The notes below the pieces were generated by a model that made no database searches, had not been told where the DNA came from, and saw nothing but the letters and a program-made list of their open reading frames with translations. Below, one piece after another: positions 7,306 to 15,214 of a stretch of DNA of 25,186 bases (positions within the stretch are counted from its first letter, which is position 1; each line of letters begins with the position of its first letter). Origin of the DNA: JBCDCU01 sp039180865 (lineage in GTDB: Bacteria > Pseudomonadota > Alphaproteobacteria > Rhizobiales > JACESI01); NCBI GenBank assembly GCA_039180865.1, contig JBCDCZ010000030.1:1-25186 (forward strand). The letters run 5' to 3'. A program made the position numbers and the translations under genes.

Positions 7306-7338
7306 AAAGGAACGGGTATGCGCCCCGTTCCTTTTTTT
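7306..7338 (+). terminator. Intrinsic terminator that also contains the next gene's ribosome binding site and start codon
   Basis: An 11-bp perfect stem (AAAGGAACGGG 7306-7316 / CCCGTTCCTTT 7324-7334) with a 7-nt loop (TATGCGC) is followed by T7 at 7332-7338. It is a textbook rho-independent terminator for the cold-shock gene. The same hairpin holds the AAAGGA ribosome binding site in its 5' arm and the ATG of the DUF192 gene (7318) in its loop. Confidence 0.85.
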
Positions 7339-7845
7339 GTTTCTTTGACTGTCTTTGCCGCCTTCCTGGCAGCGCCTTTATGGGCGAGTGCCAGAACGCC
7401 GGTCACGCTCGTTTATGATCATCTGGTTCGTTTCCAGACAGCTGCGGGACCAGTATTCATTTGCGCTCATCTTGCTGCGACGCCGAAGGCACGCCAGATC
7501 GGATTGATGTGGCAAACCGATCTGCCGCCAAAGGGCGGTATGTTGTTTTATCTGCCGAGAGCCGAGCCTATGTCGATGTGGATGCGCAACACGTTGATTT
7601 CTCTCGACATGATTTTCATCGACGAGAAAGCGCGTATCCAACGCATCGCCGAAAGGACTGAGCCGCTGTCCGAGCGGTTGATTTCTTCCGGCGGACCTGT
7701 GCGCTTTGTGCTTGAAATCGAGGCGGATAAAGCGGCTCAATTCGGCCTTGCGAAAGGCCAGGAATTCCGAGTGGCCGAACTTGGAGAGCAGCGCTGTGAC
7801 CCGGAAACCGGCAAGGTTCTTCCATTGCCAGTACCCCAGAACTGA
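7318..7845 (+). CDS. Secreted DUF192 family protein
   Basis: A 175-residue protein with an N-terminal signal peptide (Arg2, hydrophobic stretch about 4-20, AxA-type end at WASA) and a DUF192 domain over most of the rest. Family landmarks visible are GLMWQTDLPPKGGMLF, then MWMRNTLISLDMIFID, then a VLEI segment and a GLAKGQEF end. No biochemical function is established for DUF192, so it is called by family only. The ATG at 7318 is chosen because it gives the signal peptide and has AAAGGA at 7306-7311. The reading frame opens earlier with a TTG at 7234, but those residues look non-coding. Both the start codon and the ribosome binding site lie in the terminator hairpin of the upstream gene, so translation may depend on hairpin opening or on read-through. 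Confidence 0.85.
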   Translation: MRPVPFFVSLTVFAAFLAAPLWASARTPVTLVYDHLVRFQTAAGPVFICAHLAATPKARQIGLMWQTDLPPKGGMLFYLPRAEPMSMWMRNTLISLDMIFIDEKARIQRIAERTEPLSERLISSGGPVRFVLEIEADKAAQFGLAKGQEFRVAELGEQRCDPETGKVLPLPVPQN

Positions 7846-7959
7846 TCGTCCGGTTTGATCCCCTGCGCCATAATTGATTTTTGGGACTTGCTCGCAAAGC
7901 GCTATATTGGATGGAGTATGACGGTCTGGAACCGAGCACAGGTACGGGTTCAGATTATC

Positions 7960-8002
7960 CGGCAGGCGGAACCGGGAGGCGGTGGACCCTGCCGCAAGGG
8001 GG
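7960..8002 (+). promoter_or_regulatory. Structured leader and ribosome binding site of iorA
   Basis: Two nested stems lie just before iorA: an outer CGGCAGG (7960-7966) / CCTGCCG (7988-7994) and an inner ACCG (7971-7974) / CGGT (7980-7983), closing a GGAGG loop. The ribosome binding site AAGGGGG (7996-8002) starts 2 nt after the hairpin. This could be a translational control element, but no known riboswitch could be matched by eye. Confidence 0.45.
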
Positions 8003-8008
8003 TGTTTC

Positions 8009-8470
8009 ATGACGCAAATCAGGATCAATGGCAGCCAGCATGAAGTTGATGTCGAAGACGACATGCCGCTTCTATGGGTGCTGCGTGACGAACTCGGGAT
8101 CACAGGCGTGAAATATGGCTGTGGTATTGCTCAGTGCGGTGCATGTACTGTCCTTGTGGATGGGCTTGCAATGCGCTCATGCCAGCTAGCGATTGGCGAT
8201 CTCGATGGTGAAATCACTACGATAGAAGGGCTAGGAAACCCTGATGCGCTGCACCCCGTGCAGGAAGCCTGGATTGAAGAGCAAGTCGCGCAATGCGGGT
8301 ACTGCCAGTCAGGGCAGGTGATGGCCGCTGCAGCGTTGCTGACCGAGATACCGGATCCGAGCGATCAGGACATAGCCGATTATATGTCCGGCAATCTCTG
8401 CCGGTGCGGAACCTATCCAAGGATCAAAGCCGCGGTGAAACGGGCTGCCGCAAAGCTCAAGGGAGTGTAG
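8009..8470 (+). CDS. iorA: Molybdenum hydroxylase small subunit with two [2Fe-2S] clusters (IorA type)
   Basis: A 153-residue iron-sulfur subunit of the xanthine oxidase family, the electron-transfer partner of the Moco subunit encoded next. The plant-type ferredoxin half binds one cluster through Cys38, Cys43, Cys46 and Cys58 (pattern CGxxxCGxC, then C). The C-terminal helical half binds the second through Cys96, Cys99, Cys131 and Cys133 (CGYC, then CRC). All eight cysteines are present. The ATG at 8009 follows AAGGGGG with 6 nt spacing; a further-upstream ATG at 7982 would translate the leader hairpin and is rejected. It has no signal peptide, so it would be carried out of the cytoplasm with the Tat-signalled large subunit. 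Substrate unknown: relatives oxidise isoquinoline, nicotinate or aldehydes. Confidence 0.9.
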   Translation: MTQIRINGSQHEVDVEDDMPLLWVLRDELGITGVKYGCGIAQCGACTVLVDGLAMRSCQLAIGDLDGEITTIEGLGNPDALHPVQEAWIEEQVAQCGYCQSGQVMAAAALLTEIPDPSDQDIADYMSGNLCRCGTYPRIKAAVKRAAAKLKGV

Positions 8471-8474
8471 TTCG

Positions 8475-10718
8475 ATGGCGTCGATTGGAAAAATCGCCCG
8501 CCGGACATTTCTTATCGGTTCAGTCGCGATCGCGGGCGGGGTCGCATTCGGGTTTTACGCCGCGAACCGCGAACCCCGAAATCCTTTGCTTGCCGGTCTC
8601 AAGCCGGGTGAAGCCGCTGTCACACCTTTCGTCAAAATCACATCGGACGGCATCACTCTCATCACACCACGTGCGGATAAGGGGCAGGGAGCTTATTCGC
8701 TGCAGGCCTTGCTGATCGCCGAAGAATTGGATGTTGACCCGCACAAGGTCACCCTGTCGCCGGGGGAACCGGCGCCAGCCTATTTCAATGGTGCGGTGCT
8801 TGCCGAAGCCTCGCCCTATGCGGCCTATAATGACAGCTGGATAGCTGACCGCGTTCGTGGGCTTACAGCCGTTCCCGCCAAGCTTGTCGGCCTTCAAATG
8901 ACCGGCGGATCGAGCACAGTGCCCGATATGTTCGACCGGCTTCGGGAGGCGGGCGCCGTGGTCCGCGAAACCCTCAAAAAGGCTGCGTCAGAAATCCACC
9001 AGGTTCCCGTGGATAGTCTTTCGACCCGCGATGGAGCGGTGATCCTGCCTGATGGAAGTTCGGTTCCCTATACAGCGCTGGCCGACGCTGCGTCCAGGAT
9101 CGAGCCCGTGCAGGAGGTTACACTCCGCAGTTCCGACGAGTGGCGCCTCATCGGCAAGCCTTTCAGGCGAACGGATAGTGTCGCGAAATCCACTGGTACG
9201 CAGACCTACGGGATCGATCTCTCTTTTGATGGCATGCTTTACGCAACCGTCAAAGCCAATCCCGGTCTCGGTGCTCGCGTCCTGTCATTCGATGCTTCGG
9301 TTGCTGAAACCATGCGCGGCGTGAAGAAAATCGTCGCGATTGAAAACGGGGTGGCCGTCATTGCCGACAACACATGGCGCGCTTTCCAGGCAGCGGATGC
9401 GCTCCAAATCGAATGGGGAACACCGGATTATCCGGCTCATACCCGGTCAATGTGGGAGGTGCTGGATGCCTGCCACAGCGACGACTTTATCGATAGCCGC
9501 AATCGCAACGATGGCGATGTGGAAACGGCTCTTGCAGAAGGCGGTCTCATCGAAGCGGAATACCGCGTTCCTTATCTCGCGCACGCGCCATTGGAGCCGA
9601 TGAACGCTGTTGCGCGCTTCAGCGATGAGCGGCTTGATATCTGGACTGGAACTCAGATCCCACGCTTCATTCAGGATCATGCCGCAGCACTCTCAGGGCT
9701 TCCGGCAGACAAGGTGCATGTTCACAATCTTCCGATTGGAGGAAGTTTCGGCCGCAGACTTGAAGACACCTACGTTCTGCAAGCGGTCGAGATCGCGATG
9801 GCGGTGCCCGAAACCCCTATCAAGCTCACCTGGTCGCGCGAAGAAGACATGGCCCACGATTATCCTCGTCCAATGGCCCTCGCGCGGGCACGCGGTAAGG
9901 CCGGGAACGGCGCGATTGACGCGTTCGATCTTGACATCATTTCGCAATCCGTCACGGCGTCCTGGTTCGGCCGCCTCTGGTTCGCACCACCCGGGCCCGA
10001 TGTGACACTGGTCGCGGGCGCATGGGATCAGCCGTTTGCTGTTCCCAACTATCGCGTGACAGGTTTCCGGGCGATTGAAATGGTGCCGGTGAGTTCCTGG
10101 CGGTCGGTTGGTGCATCGGGAAATGCGTTTTTCCATGAATGCTTCATGGATGAGCTCATTGCAAAAGCTGGTGTTGATCCCCTTGAAGCCCGCCTCAAGC
10201 TCTGCAGCCATGATTTGTCACGTAAGGTTCTCGAAGCAGTCGGAGAACTTTCCGACTGGAATGGTCCGACGATCTCCAAGACCCGCGCCCGCGGTCTTGC
10301 CTTTACGCTTTCCTTCGGCGTTCCGGTTGCCGAGGTCGTCGAAATCTCGGTGACAGACGAGGGTATCCGCATCGACAAGGTATTCGTGGCCTGTGAAGTC
10401 GGACGCATTGTCGATCCCGTCAACTTCGAAGCGCAGGTGACCGGATCGGTTGTTTGGGGCCTCGGCCACGCGATGAATTGCGAACTCACCTACGAAAACC
10501 ATGTCCCGGTTCAGACCAATTATGATGCCTATGAGGGGATGCGTCTCTACCAGGCCCCCGACATCCTGGTCAGGGGACTTGAAAACGGCGAACAAATCCG
10601 TGGGATTGGTGAACCCGCCGTTCCACCGGCAGCCCCGGCACTTGCGAACGCGATCTTTGCGGCAACAGGAAAAAGGGTCCGCGAATTGCCGCTCAACAAG
10701 CATGTGACCTTCGCCTGA
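8475..10718 (+). CDS. iorB: Molybdenum hydroxylase large subunit, Tat-exported (IorB type)
   Basis: A 747-residue Moco-binding subunit of the xanthine oxidase family, in the branch annotated as isoquinoline 1-oxidoreductase beta subunit. It begins with a twin-arginine signal (ARRTFLIG near residues 8-15, then a hydrophobic stretch), so the mature enzyme should be periplasmic. Family features include the GGSFGRR Moco-binding motif in the middle and the C-terminal GEPAVPP motif carrying the catalytic Glu713. It starts 4 nt after the iorA stop, so the two are one operon. No cytochrome c third subunit and no XdhC-like maturation factor are visible in the window. The real substrate cannot be read from sequence; aromatic N-heterocycles or aldehydes are both possible. 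Confidence 0.88.
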   Translation: MASIGKIARRTFLIGSVAIAGGVAFGFYAANREPRNPLLAGLKPGEAAVTPFVKITSDGITLITPRADKGQGAYSLQALLIAEELDVDPHKVTLSPGEPAPAYFNGAVLAEASPYAAYNDSWIADRVRGLTAVPAKLVGLQMTGGSSTVPDMFDRLREAGAVVRETLKKAASEIHQVPVDSLSTRDGAVILPDGSSVPYTALADAASRIEPVQEVTLRSSDEWRLIGKPFRRTDSVAKSTGTQTYGIDLSFDGMLYATVKANPGLGARVLSFDASVAETMRGVKKIVAIENGVAVIADNTWRAFQAADALQIEWGTPDYPAHTRSMWEVLDACHSDDFIDSRNRNDGDVETALAEGGLIEAEYRVPYLAHAPLEPMNAVARFSDERLDIWTGTQIPRFIQDHAAALSGLPADKVHVHNLPIGGSFGRRLEDTYVLQAVEIAMAVPETPIKLTWSREEDMAHDYPRPMALARARGKAGNGAIDAFDLDIISQSVTASWFGRLWFAPPGPDVTLVAGAWDQPFAVPNYRVTGFRAIEMVPVSSWRSVGASGNAFFHECFMDELIAKAGVDPLEARLKLCSHDLSRKVLEAVGELSDWNGPTISKTRARGLAFTLSFGVPVAEVVEISVTDEGIRIDKVFVACEVGRIVDPVNFEAQVTGSVVWGLGHAMNCELTYENHVPVQTNYDAYEGMRLYQAPDILVRGLENGEQIRGIGEPAVPPAAPALANAIFAATGKRVRELPLNKHVTFA

Positions 10719-10722
10719 CGTT

Positions 10723-10755
10723 GAGCGCCGCTGTTCCGACAGCTTTGGGGCGCTC
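10723..10755. terminator. Bidirectional hairpin between iorB and tauC
   Basis: A long imperfect stem in the gap between convergent genes: GAGCGCC (10723-10729) pairs with GGCGCTC (10749-10755), and the inner GCTGT (10730-10734) pairs with ACAGC (10739-10743) around a TCCG loop, with a 5-nt bulge on one side. It touches the tauC stop codon. T-tracts are short, but the position suggests a shared terminator. Confidence 0.6.
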
Positions 10756-12023
10756 TAGCCCTTGCCTTTCCAAGGGACGAGCCAGTTTTCCGCGTACCGC
10801 ATCAGGATATCGATGCCGTAGCCGATGAGGCCGATCAGAATAATCCCCATGATGACAATATCGGTGAGCTGAAACTTCGACGCGACGATGATCATCATGC
10901 CACCGCCCTTTTCTGCTGCGACGAGTTCCGCCGCGACTACCGTGCCCCAGCAAACACCCATGGCGACCCGCGCTCCGGTGAAGATCTCCGGCAGTGAATT
11001 TGGCACGATGACCTTGGTGAGGACCTGCCATTTGGATGCACCCAACGAATAGGCGGCATGGACTTTCGAGATCTTGACGCCGGAGACACCCGCCCGGGCT
11101 GCGATGGTCATGATCCAAAGCGCTGCCAGAAACAGGAGTGAGATCTTGCCTGTTTCCCAGATCCCGAACCAGATGATGATCAATGGGATCAAAGCGAGCG
11201 GCGGTACGGGCCGCATGAATTCGACGATCGGGTCGAACCAGCCGCGAAACCAGTTTGACAGACCCATGGCATATCCAAGCGGAATACCGACAAGGGATCC
11301 GAGTGCGAAGCCAAGGAGAACCCGCCACAAGGATGATCCAAGATGTTCAAAGAGGGTGAAGTTCCGGTAGCCGTCACTGGAAATCTCGATGAGCCGAGCC
11401 CAGACTGCTTCTGGAGCAGGAAGATAGATCGGCGACATTTGCCAGCCCTGATATGGCTGGAAGAAGAGGCTCCCCTTGGCGCTCATGCGCACCGTTCCGT
11501 TGTCGACCGCTACGCTGCCCTCAGGCGCTATTTCTTGGCCGTTGACATGGGTGATCGCGTATCCGTCTTCCCGATAGCCTTCGTCATTGCGTTTCGCACC
11601 GACGATTTCGCTCGTCCATTCTTTGACGCGAACTGCATCGTTTTTCGCGAATCCGTCGCCTTCCCGGCCTTCCAGGCTTGGTTTTTCCGCCTGCTCCGCA
11701 AGCGGCTGAACAACCACAAAAACGCTTGCATCGTCGATTTCCCCGGTCGCACTTCTTGCCGTGTAGGTGAACTCCGTTTCACCTAGAAAATGCGCTGGCA
11801 CATGAAGTGGAACCAGTTTCGAACCGGTGAAAGCGCCCCACAGCAAAAAGATCGTAACAACCGAGACAACCGAAGCGAACCGGTTTGCAGTTACCGCGCT
11901 TTCATCGCCGAATGTAACGGTCTTTAGGCTCGTAAAATCATGATGGGTGCGTCGTTTTTCGATTGCCTGATACGCGAGGAAAGCACCGAAAAAAATTGCC
12001 ACATAAAAGAGTAGGAACATCAT
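10755..12023 (-). CDS. tauC: Taurine/sulfonate ABC transporter permease with N-terminal extension
   Basis: A 422-residue inner-membrane permease. The C-terminal ~250 residues are the usual binding-protein-dependent permease core. Its cytoplasmic EAA-like loop reads AAYSLGASKWQVLTKVIVP, where it docks on the ATPase. The first ~170 residues are an extension compared with typical TauC or SsuC proteins of about 260-280 residues. They hold a hydrophobic segment at 1-18, another at about 50-66, and a soluble stretch of about 115 residues, probably periplasmic, between that helix and the core. Its start overlaps the tauB stop by ATGA, so the two are translationally coupled. Together with TauA and TauB it would import taurine or a related sulfonate. 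Confidence 0.87.
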   Translation of the reverse strand: MMFLLFYVAIFFGAFLAYQAIEKRRTHHDFTSLKTVTFGDESAVTANRFASVVSVVTIFLLWGAFTGSKLVPLHVPAHFLGETEFTYTARSATGEIDDASVFVVVQPLAEQAEKPSLEGREGDGFAKNDAVRVKEWTSEIVGAKRNDEGYREDGYAITHVNGQEIAPEGSVAVDNGTVRMSAKGSLFFQPYQGWQMSPIYLPAPEAVWARLIEISSDGYRNFTLFEHLGSSLWRVLLGFALGSLVGIPLGYAMGLSNWFRGWFDPIVEFMRPVPPLALIPLIIIWFGIWETGKISLLFLAALWIMTIAARAGVSGVKISKVHAAYSLGASKWQVLTKVIVPNSLPEIFTGARVAMGVCWGTVVAAELVAAEKGGGMMIIVASKFQLTDIVIMGIILIGLIGYGIDILMRYAENWLVPWKGKG

Positions 12024-12826
12024 GAGCCGTTCTCCATCCGGCCCATAATCTCCTCTTCCATTTCCCAGATCATGGAAAGAATCTCTTCACGGCGGGGGCC
12101 AAAGTCTGGATGTTTCTTCACTTCCCGGAGGTCCTGACCAACGCCGAGTTCGGCGAAGGGGAGTCGGTACTCTTTGTGAATCCGGCCTGGTCTCGGCGCC
12201 ATGACAAGAAGCCGCTCTCCAAGGAGCAAAGCTTCCTCGACCGAATGGGTGATCAGGATGATGGTCTTGTTGGTTTCTTTCCAAAGCTTCAGGACAAGCC
12301 CCTGCATTTTTTCGCGCGTCAGGGCATCGAGCGCGCCCAGCGGCTCGTCCATTAAGATCACATCCGGATCGTTTGCGAGACAGCGCGCGAGAGCAACGCG
12401 CTGCTGCATACCGCCGGAAAGCTCATAAACGGCCTTGTCCTTGAATTCGCCAAGACCAACCGTGTCGAGCAAGTGTTCGACAATCTCGTTGGTTTCCTTG
12501 CGTCCAAGTCCTTTCATGTCGGGCCCAAAAGCGACGTTCTTCCGCACGCTCATCCACTCGAAAAGAGCGCCTTGCTGAAACACCATGCCCCGTTCAGGAC
12601 CAGGGCCGGCCACTTTTTTGCCGTTCAGCATGACGGCGCCTTCCGTCGGTGCAAGAAAGCCCGCAACGATATTGAGCAAGGTTGTTTTTCCGCAACCGGA
12701 CGGACCGAGAACTGACAGGAGTTCGCCTTCCTTCAGATCAAGGGAAACGTTCTTGAGTGCCTGGACCGCGCCGCCTTTCGGCAGGTCAAAGCGCATGGAT
12801 AAATTGTCGATGTGAAGTCCGGTCAA
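12020..12826 (-). CDS. tauB: Taurine/sulfonate ABC transporter ATPase
   Basis: A 268-residue nucleotide-binding subunit that powers import. Walker A is GPSGCGKTT (41-49), the Q-loop Gln is at about 84, the signature is LSGGMQQRVALARCL (136-150), Walker B is VILMDEP (156-162), and the H-loop His is near 194. The start appears to be a TTG at 12826, with GGGGG just upstream on the minus strand at short spacing. The next in-frame Met (residue 11, ATG at 12796) would remove the first beta strand, so the TTG is preferred, though not certain. It is separated from tauA by a strong hairpin and overlaps tauC by 4 nt. Confidence 0.92.
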   Translation of the reverse strand: MTGLHIDNLSMRFDLPKGGAVQALKNVSLDLKEGELLSVLGPSGCGKTTLLNIVAGFLAPTEGAVMLNGKKVAGPGPERGMVFQQGALFEWMSVRKNVAFGPDMKGLGRKETNEIVEHLLDTVGLGEFKDKAVYELSGGMQQRVALARCLANDPDVILMDEPLGALDALTREKMQGLVLKLWKETNKTIILITHSVEEALLLGERLLVMAPRPGRIHKEYRLPFAELGVGQDLREVKKHPDFGPRREEILSMIWEMEEEIMGRMENGS

Positions 12827-12853
12827 AACGCCCCCAATTCAGCCGGTAAAACC

Positions 12854-12878
12854 AAAAGGCCCGGCATCAAGCCGGGCC
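12854..12878 (-). terminator. Hairpin/attenuator between tauA and tauB
   Basis: Read on the minus strand, a perfect 8-bp stem (GGCCCGGC / GCCGGGCC) with a TTGAT loop is followed by TTTT, then GGTTTT. It is positioned after the tauA stop and before tauB. It probably lets most transcripts end after tauA, so that more binding protein than ATPase and permease is made. Confidence 0.75.
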
Positions 12879-12893
12879 CTCGTTTTCAGTGTC

Positions 12894-13895
12894 TTATGAT
12901 CCGATTTTTGCAGCTGCCTCAAGATAGCTTGAGTCAACAGCATCGTCATAAGACCCGCGTGCTGACGGGATCGTTCCCTGTTCCACGAAGAAGTCGGCCA
13001 CTTCTTTGAGGAATTTTTGGGTACCTCCGCCGAGCCATTTTTCGCTCAACTGTTCTTCAACATTCGGGAAGGCAAAGCCCTTCATGGTTTCCGCCGTTGG
13101 ACCGTCGTCCATACCGGCAGCCTTCGCGATGACTGGGATCATTTCACCTGAGCCACCTGCCGCGAACTTTGCGTTCATATCGGCGGTCACTTTGAGGAAC
13201 TTAGCCAGAAGGTCTGCATTCTCCTTTGCCCAAGCCGTTGGAACCGTCGTGGCATCAAAGACCTGGATTCCGAGCTCTTCTTTTTCTGCGCCAGTCAGGA
13301 GGATGTTTCCATGCTCTTTCATGCGACGCAAAGCGCCACCCCAGCCGCAGACCATATCGAGGTTACCATTCGCGAATGCGGCTGCGCCATCCGGTGGTGC
13401 CATATCGACAATCTTCATGGTCGACGTATCGACACCGAAATGGGCCATTTGCTTCAAGAAACCATAATGGGCAGCGGTTCCGATCGGAACACCGACTTCC
13501 TTGCCTTCCAGTTCCTTCGCATTCTCCTTTTCGATCTCAAGGGCGGAACGCACGACGCAATTGTCGTTCTCCGAATAAGAAACCGCTACATCGACAACTT
13601 GGAGGTCCTGGCCAGCTGATGTTGCGACAACAAAAGGCGGAATCCCTTGGCTGAAGGAAATCTGCACGTCGCCGGATGCCATGGCGGCGGACATCGCTGT
13701 CCCGGCGTCAAACGAACGCCAGTTGATTTTCACGCCAAGTTCTTTCTCGTAGATTTCTTTCGCCTGCGCGAACTGATTTGGCGTTGGCCATTCCAGGAAA
13801 TAGGCGACCGTGATTTCGTCTGCAGCTTGCGCAGCGGTGCTAGCCATGAGGGCTGCGGCCGAAGCACAAGCAAGTAGGCCCAATTTTTTTATCAT
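12894..13895 (-). CDS. tauA: Taurine-binding periplasmic protein
   Basis: A 333-residue substrate-binding protein of the TauA/SsuA/NMT1 family. A Sec signal peptide spans about residues 1-24 (Lys-Lys start, Ala-rich core, cleavage near AQA/ADE). The mature part begins with AYFLEWPTPNQFAQAK, a stretch I associate with alphaproteobacterial taurine-binding proteins, and continues with the MSAAMASGDVQI segment typical of this fold. The ATG at 13895 is preceded by GGGAGAGAG. It is first in the tauABC order and followed by a hairpin. Neighbouring xsc and ackA support a sulfonate substrate. Taurine is the most likely ligand, but isethionate, sulfoacetate or another C2 sulfonate cannot be excluded. 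Confidence 0.9.
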   Translation of the reverse strand: MIKKLGLLACASAAALMASTAAQAADEITVAYFLEWPTPNQFAQAKEIYEKELGVKINWRSFDAGTAMSAAMASGDVQISFSQGIPPFVVATSAGQDLQVVDVAVSYSENDNCVVRSALEIEKENAKELEGKEVGVPIGTAAHYGFLKQMAHFGVDTSTMKIVDMAPPDGAAAFANGNLDMVCGWGGALRRMKEHGNILLTGAEKEELGIQVFDATTVPTAWAKENADLLAKFLKVTADMNAKFAAGGSGEMIPVIAKAAGMDDGPTAETMKGFAFPNVEEQLSEKWLGGGTQKFLKEVADFFVEQGTIPSARGSYDDAVDSSYLEAAAKIGS

Positions 13896-13977
13896 GTTGT
13901 TCTCTCTCCCTTATTCACTCAGCGCGGAGTTGCGATTGGCCTATCATTCAGATTACCCGCGCAGCGCGCCAAGCCCG

Positions 13978-14006
13978 CATCGTTGCACAAAGGTTTGACC
14001 TGTCAA
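13978..14006 (-). promoter_or_regulatory. Candidate tauA promoter with overlapping palindrome
   Basis: On the minus strand a perfect TTGACA (14006-14001) is followed after 17 nt by ACGATG (13983-13978), a weak -10. The -35 box is half of the near-perfect palindrome TTGACCTGTCAA (13995-14006), which could be an operator. The region is 83-111 nt upstream of the tauA start, so tauABC may have its own promoter apart from xsc-ackA. Confidence 0.4.
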
Positions 14007-14082
14007 GTGGCAAAAAAGGGCACTTGCCTGCCGGAAATCAAACCTCATCGACGACGAAGGTCCTGTTGAACCCGCCGCCGGT

Positions 14083-15201
14083 TTATTGACTGTAGTCAAG
14101 AGATGTCAGGAAAGCGCGGGCTACTTCGGCAATCATCGCTTCTTCGTTCGCAGCTATGGTGTGAACCGAGAGAGGGCCGAGAAAAGAGAGCCCGTCCAGA
14201 ACACGCTCTCGAATGGCTTCAGCATTCTCACCGACCCCGCCGGTGAAGATCATTGCATCTGCGCCACCGATTTCAGCGGTTATTGCCCCGGCTTCACGGA
14301 TAATGCGGTGGCAATACACATCGACTGCGAGCTTTGCTTCCGCGGTTTCGGATGCGAGAAGGTGCCGCATATCATTGATGCCACCGGACAGGCCTTTCAG
14401 CCCGCTTTCAGAGAATAGGATTTGCCGGATATCAGAAACCGGAAGACCCATCTCCTCAGCCATGAAAAGGATGGCGCCAGGATCGGTCAGTCCCGGCCGT
14501 TCGCCCATTACGAGGCCGTCGAGCGGCGTGAAACCCATTGTGGTCGCTCGGCTCTCGCCCGCAACAAGACCGCACAGACTTGCGCCGTTCCCGAGATGGG
14601 CCGCAATCACACGTACGTCTTGAAGTCCAAGACTGCTCAGGGAACGCGCAATCCACGCATAGGAGAGGCCGTGGAACCCATAGCGCCGGACGCCGTTGTC
14701 GCGGATTCGCTTCGGCAAAGCATAAGTTGTGGCGCGCTCTGGAATGGTCGCATGAAAAGCTGTGTCGAAACAGGCAATTTGCGTCAGTCCGCGTGTCGCA
14801 AGAGAGCGGATTGCTGAAAGGGCATAGGGTTGATGGGTCCGAGCAAGAGGCACAAGCGCTTCAAGCTCCGCAACCACCATATCATCTATGCGCACAGGTG
14901 AAAGAAATCGGGCACCGCCATGAACAACGCGATGACCTGCAACAACGATCTCATCTGAAAAATGCTCATCCAGCAGGGAAAGCAGATGATCGAGCGCAAC
15001 CGAATGAGGTTCGGCGGATTCATCAGATGCATCCGCGAGAAGCGGATGCGCTTCCATTCCCTTCAGGCCAAAGCTTGCTTCCGATGTGCCGAGACGTTCA
15101 GCGACAGCAACGGCCAACGGCTGATCGCCTCCGGTGGCGCTGAAGAGCGCCACTTTTAGGCTCGATGAACCGGCATTAACAACGAGTATCGCGTCAGCCA
15201 C
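14083..15201 (-). CDS. ackA: Acetate kinase
   Basis: A 372-residue enzyme of the acetokinase family that interconverts acetyl phosphate plus ADP with acetate plus ATP. Motifs in order are VNAGSSSLK (phosphate binding), GHRVVHGG, FDTAFHATIPERA, GFHGLSY, HLGNGASLCG, MGFTPLDGLVMGERPG and FTGGVGENA. The frame is open upstream into xsc, but family members begin right before VNAGSSS. A GTG at 15201 with GGGA at about 8 nt spacing is therefore taken as start, 13 nt after the xsc stop. Immediately downstream of xsc it would consume the acetyl phosphate that Xsc makes, giving ATP by substrate-level phosphorylation. Most described xsc operons carry pta at this position instead. Propionate kinase is a less likely alternative. 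Confidence 0.92.
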   Translation of the reverse strand: MADAILVVNAGSSSLKVALFSATGGDQPLAVAVAERLGTSEASFGLKGMEAHPLLADASDESAEPHSVALDHLLSLLDEHFSDEIVVAGHRVVHGGARFLSPVRIDDMVVAELEALVPLARTHQPYALSAIRSLATRGLTQIACFDTAFHATIPERATTYALPKRIRDNGVRRYGFHGLSYAWIARSLSSLGLQDVRVIAAHLGNGASLCGLVAGESRATTMGFTPLDGLVMGERPGLTDPGAILFMAEEMGLPVSDIRQILFSESGLKGLSGGINDMRHLLASETAEAKLAVDVYCHRIIREAGAITAEIGGADAMIFTGGVGENAEAIRERVLDGLSFLGPLSVHTIAANEEAMIAEVARAFLTSLDYSQ

Positions 15202-15214
15202 GCGAAGTGTCCCG

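Noticed and set aside
7234..7317. Longer DUF192 protein from an upstream TTG
   Set aside because: It would place the signal peptide internally and has no ribosome binding site; the ATG at 7318 gives a proper signal peptide.
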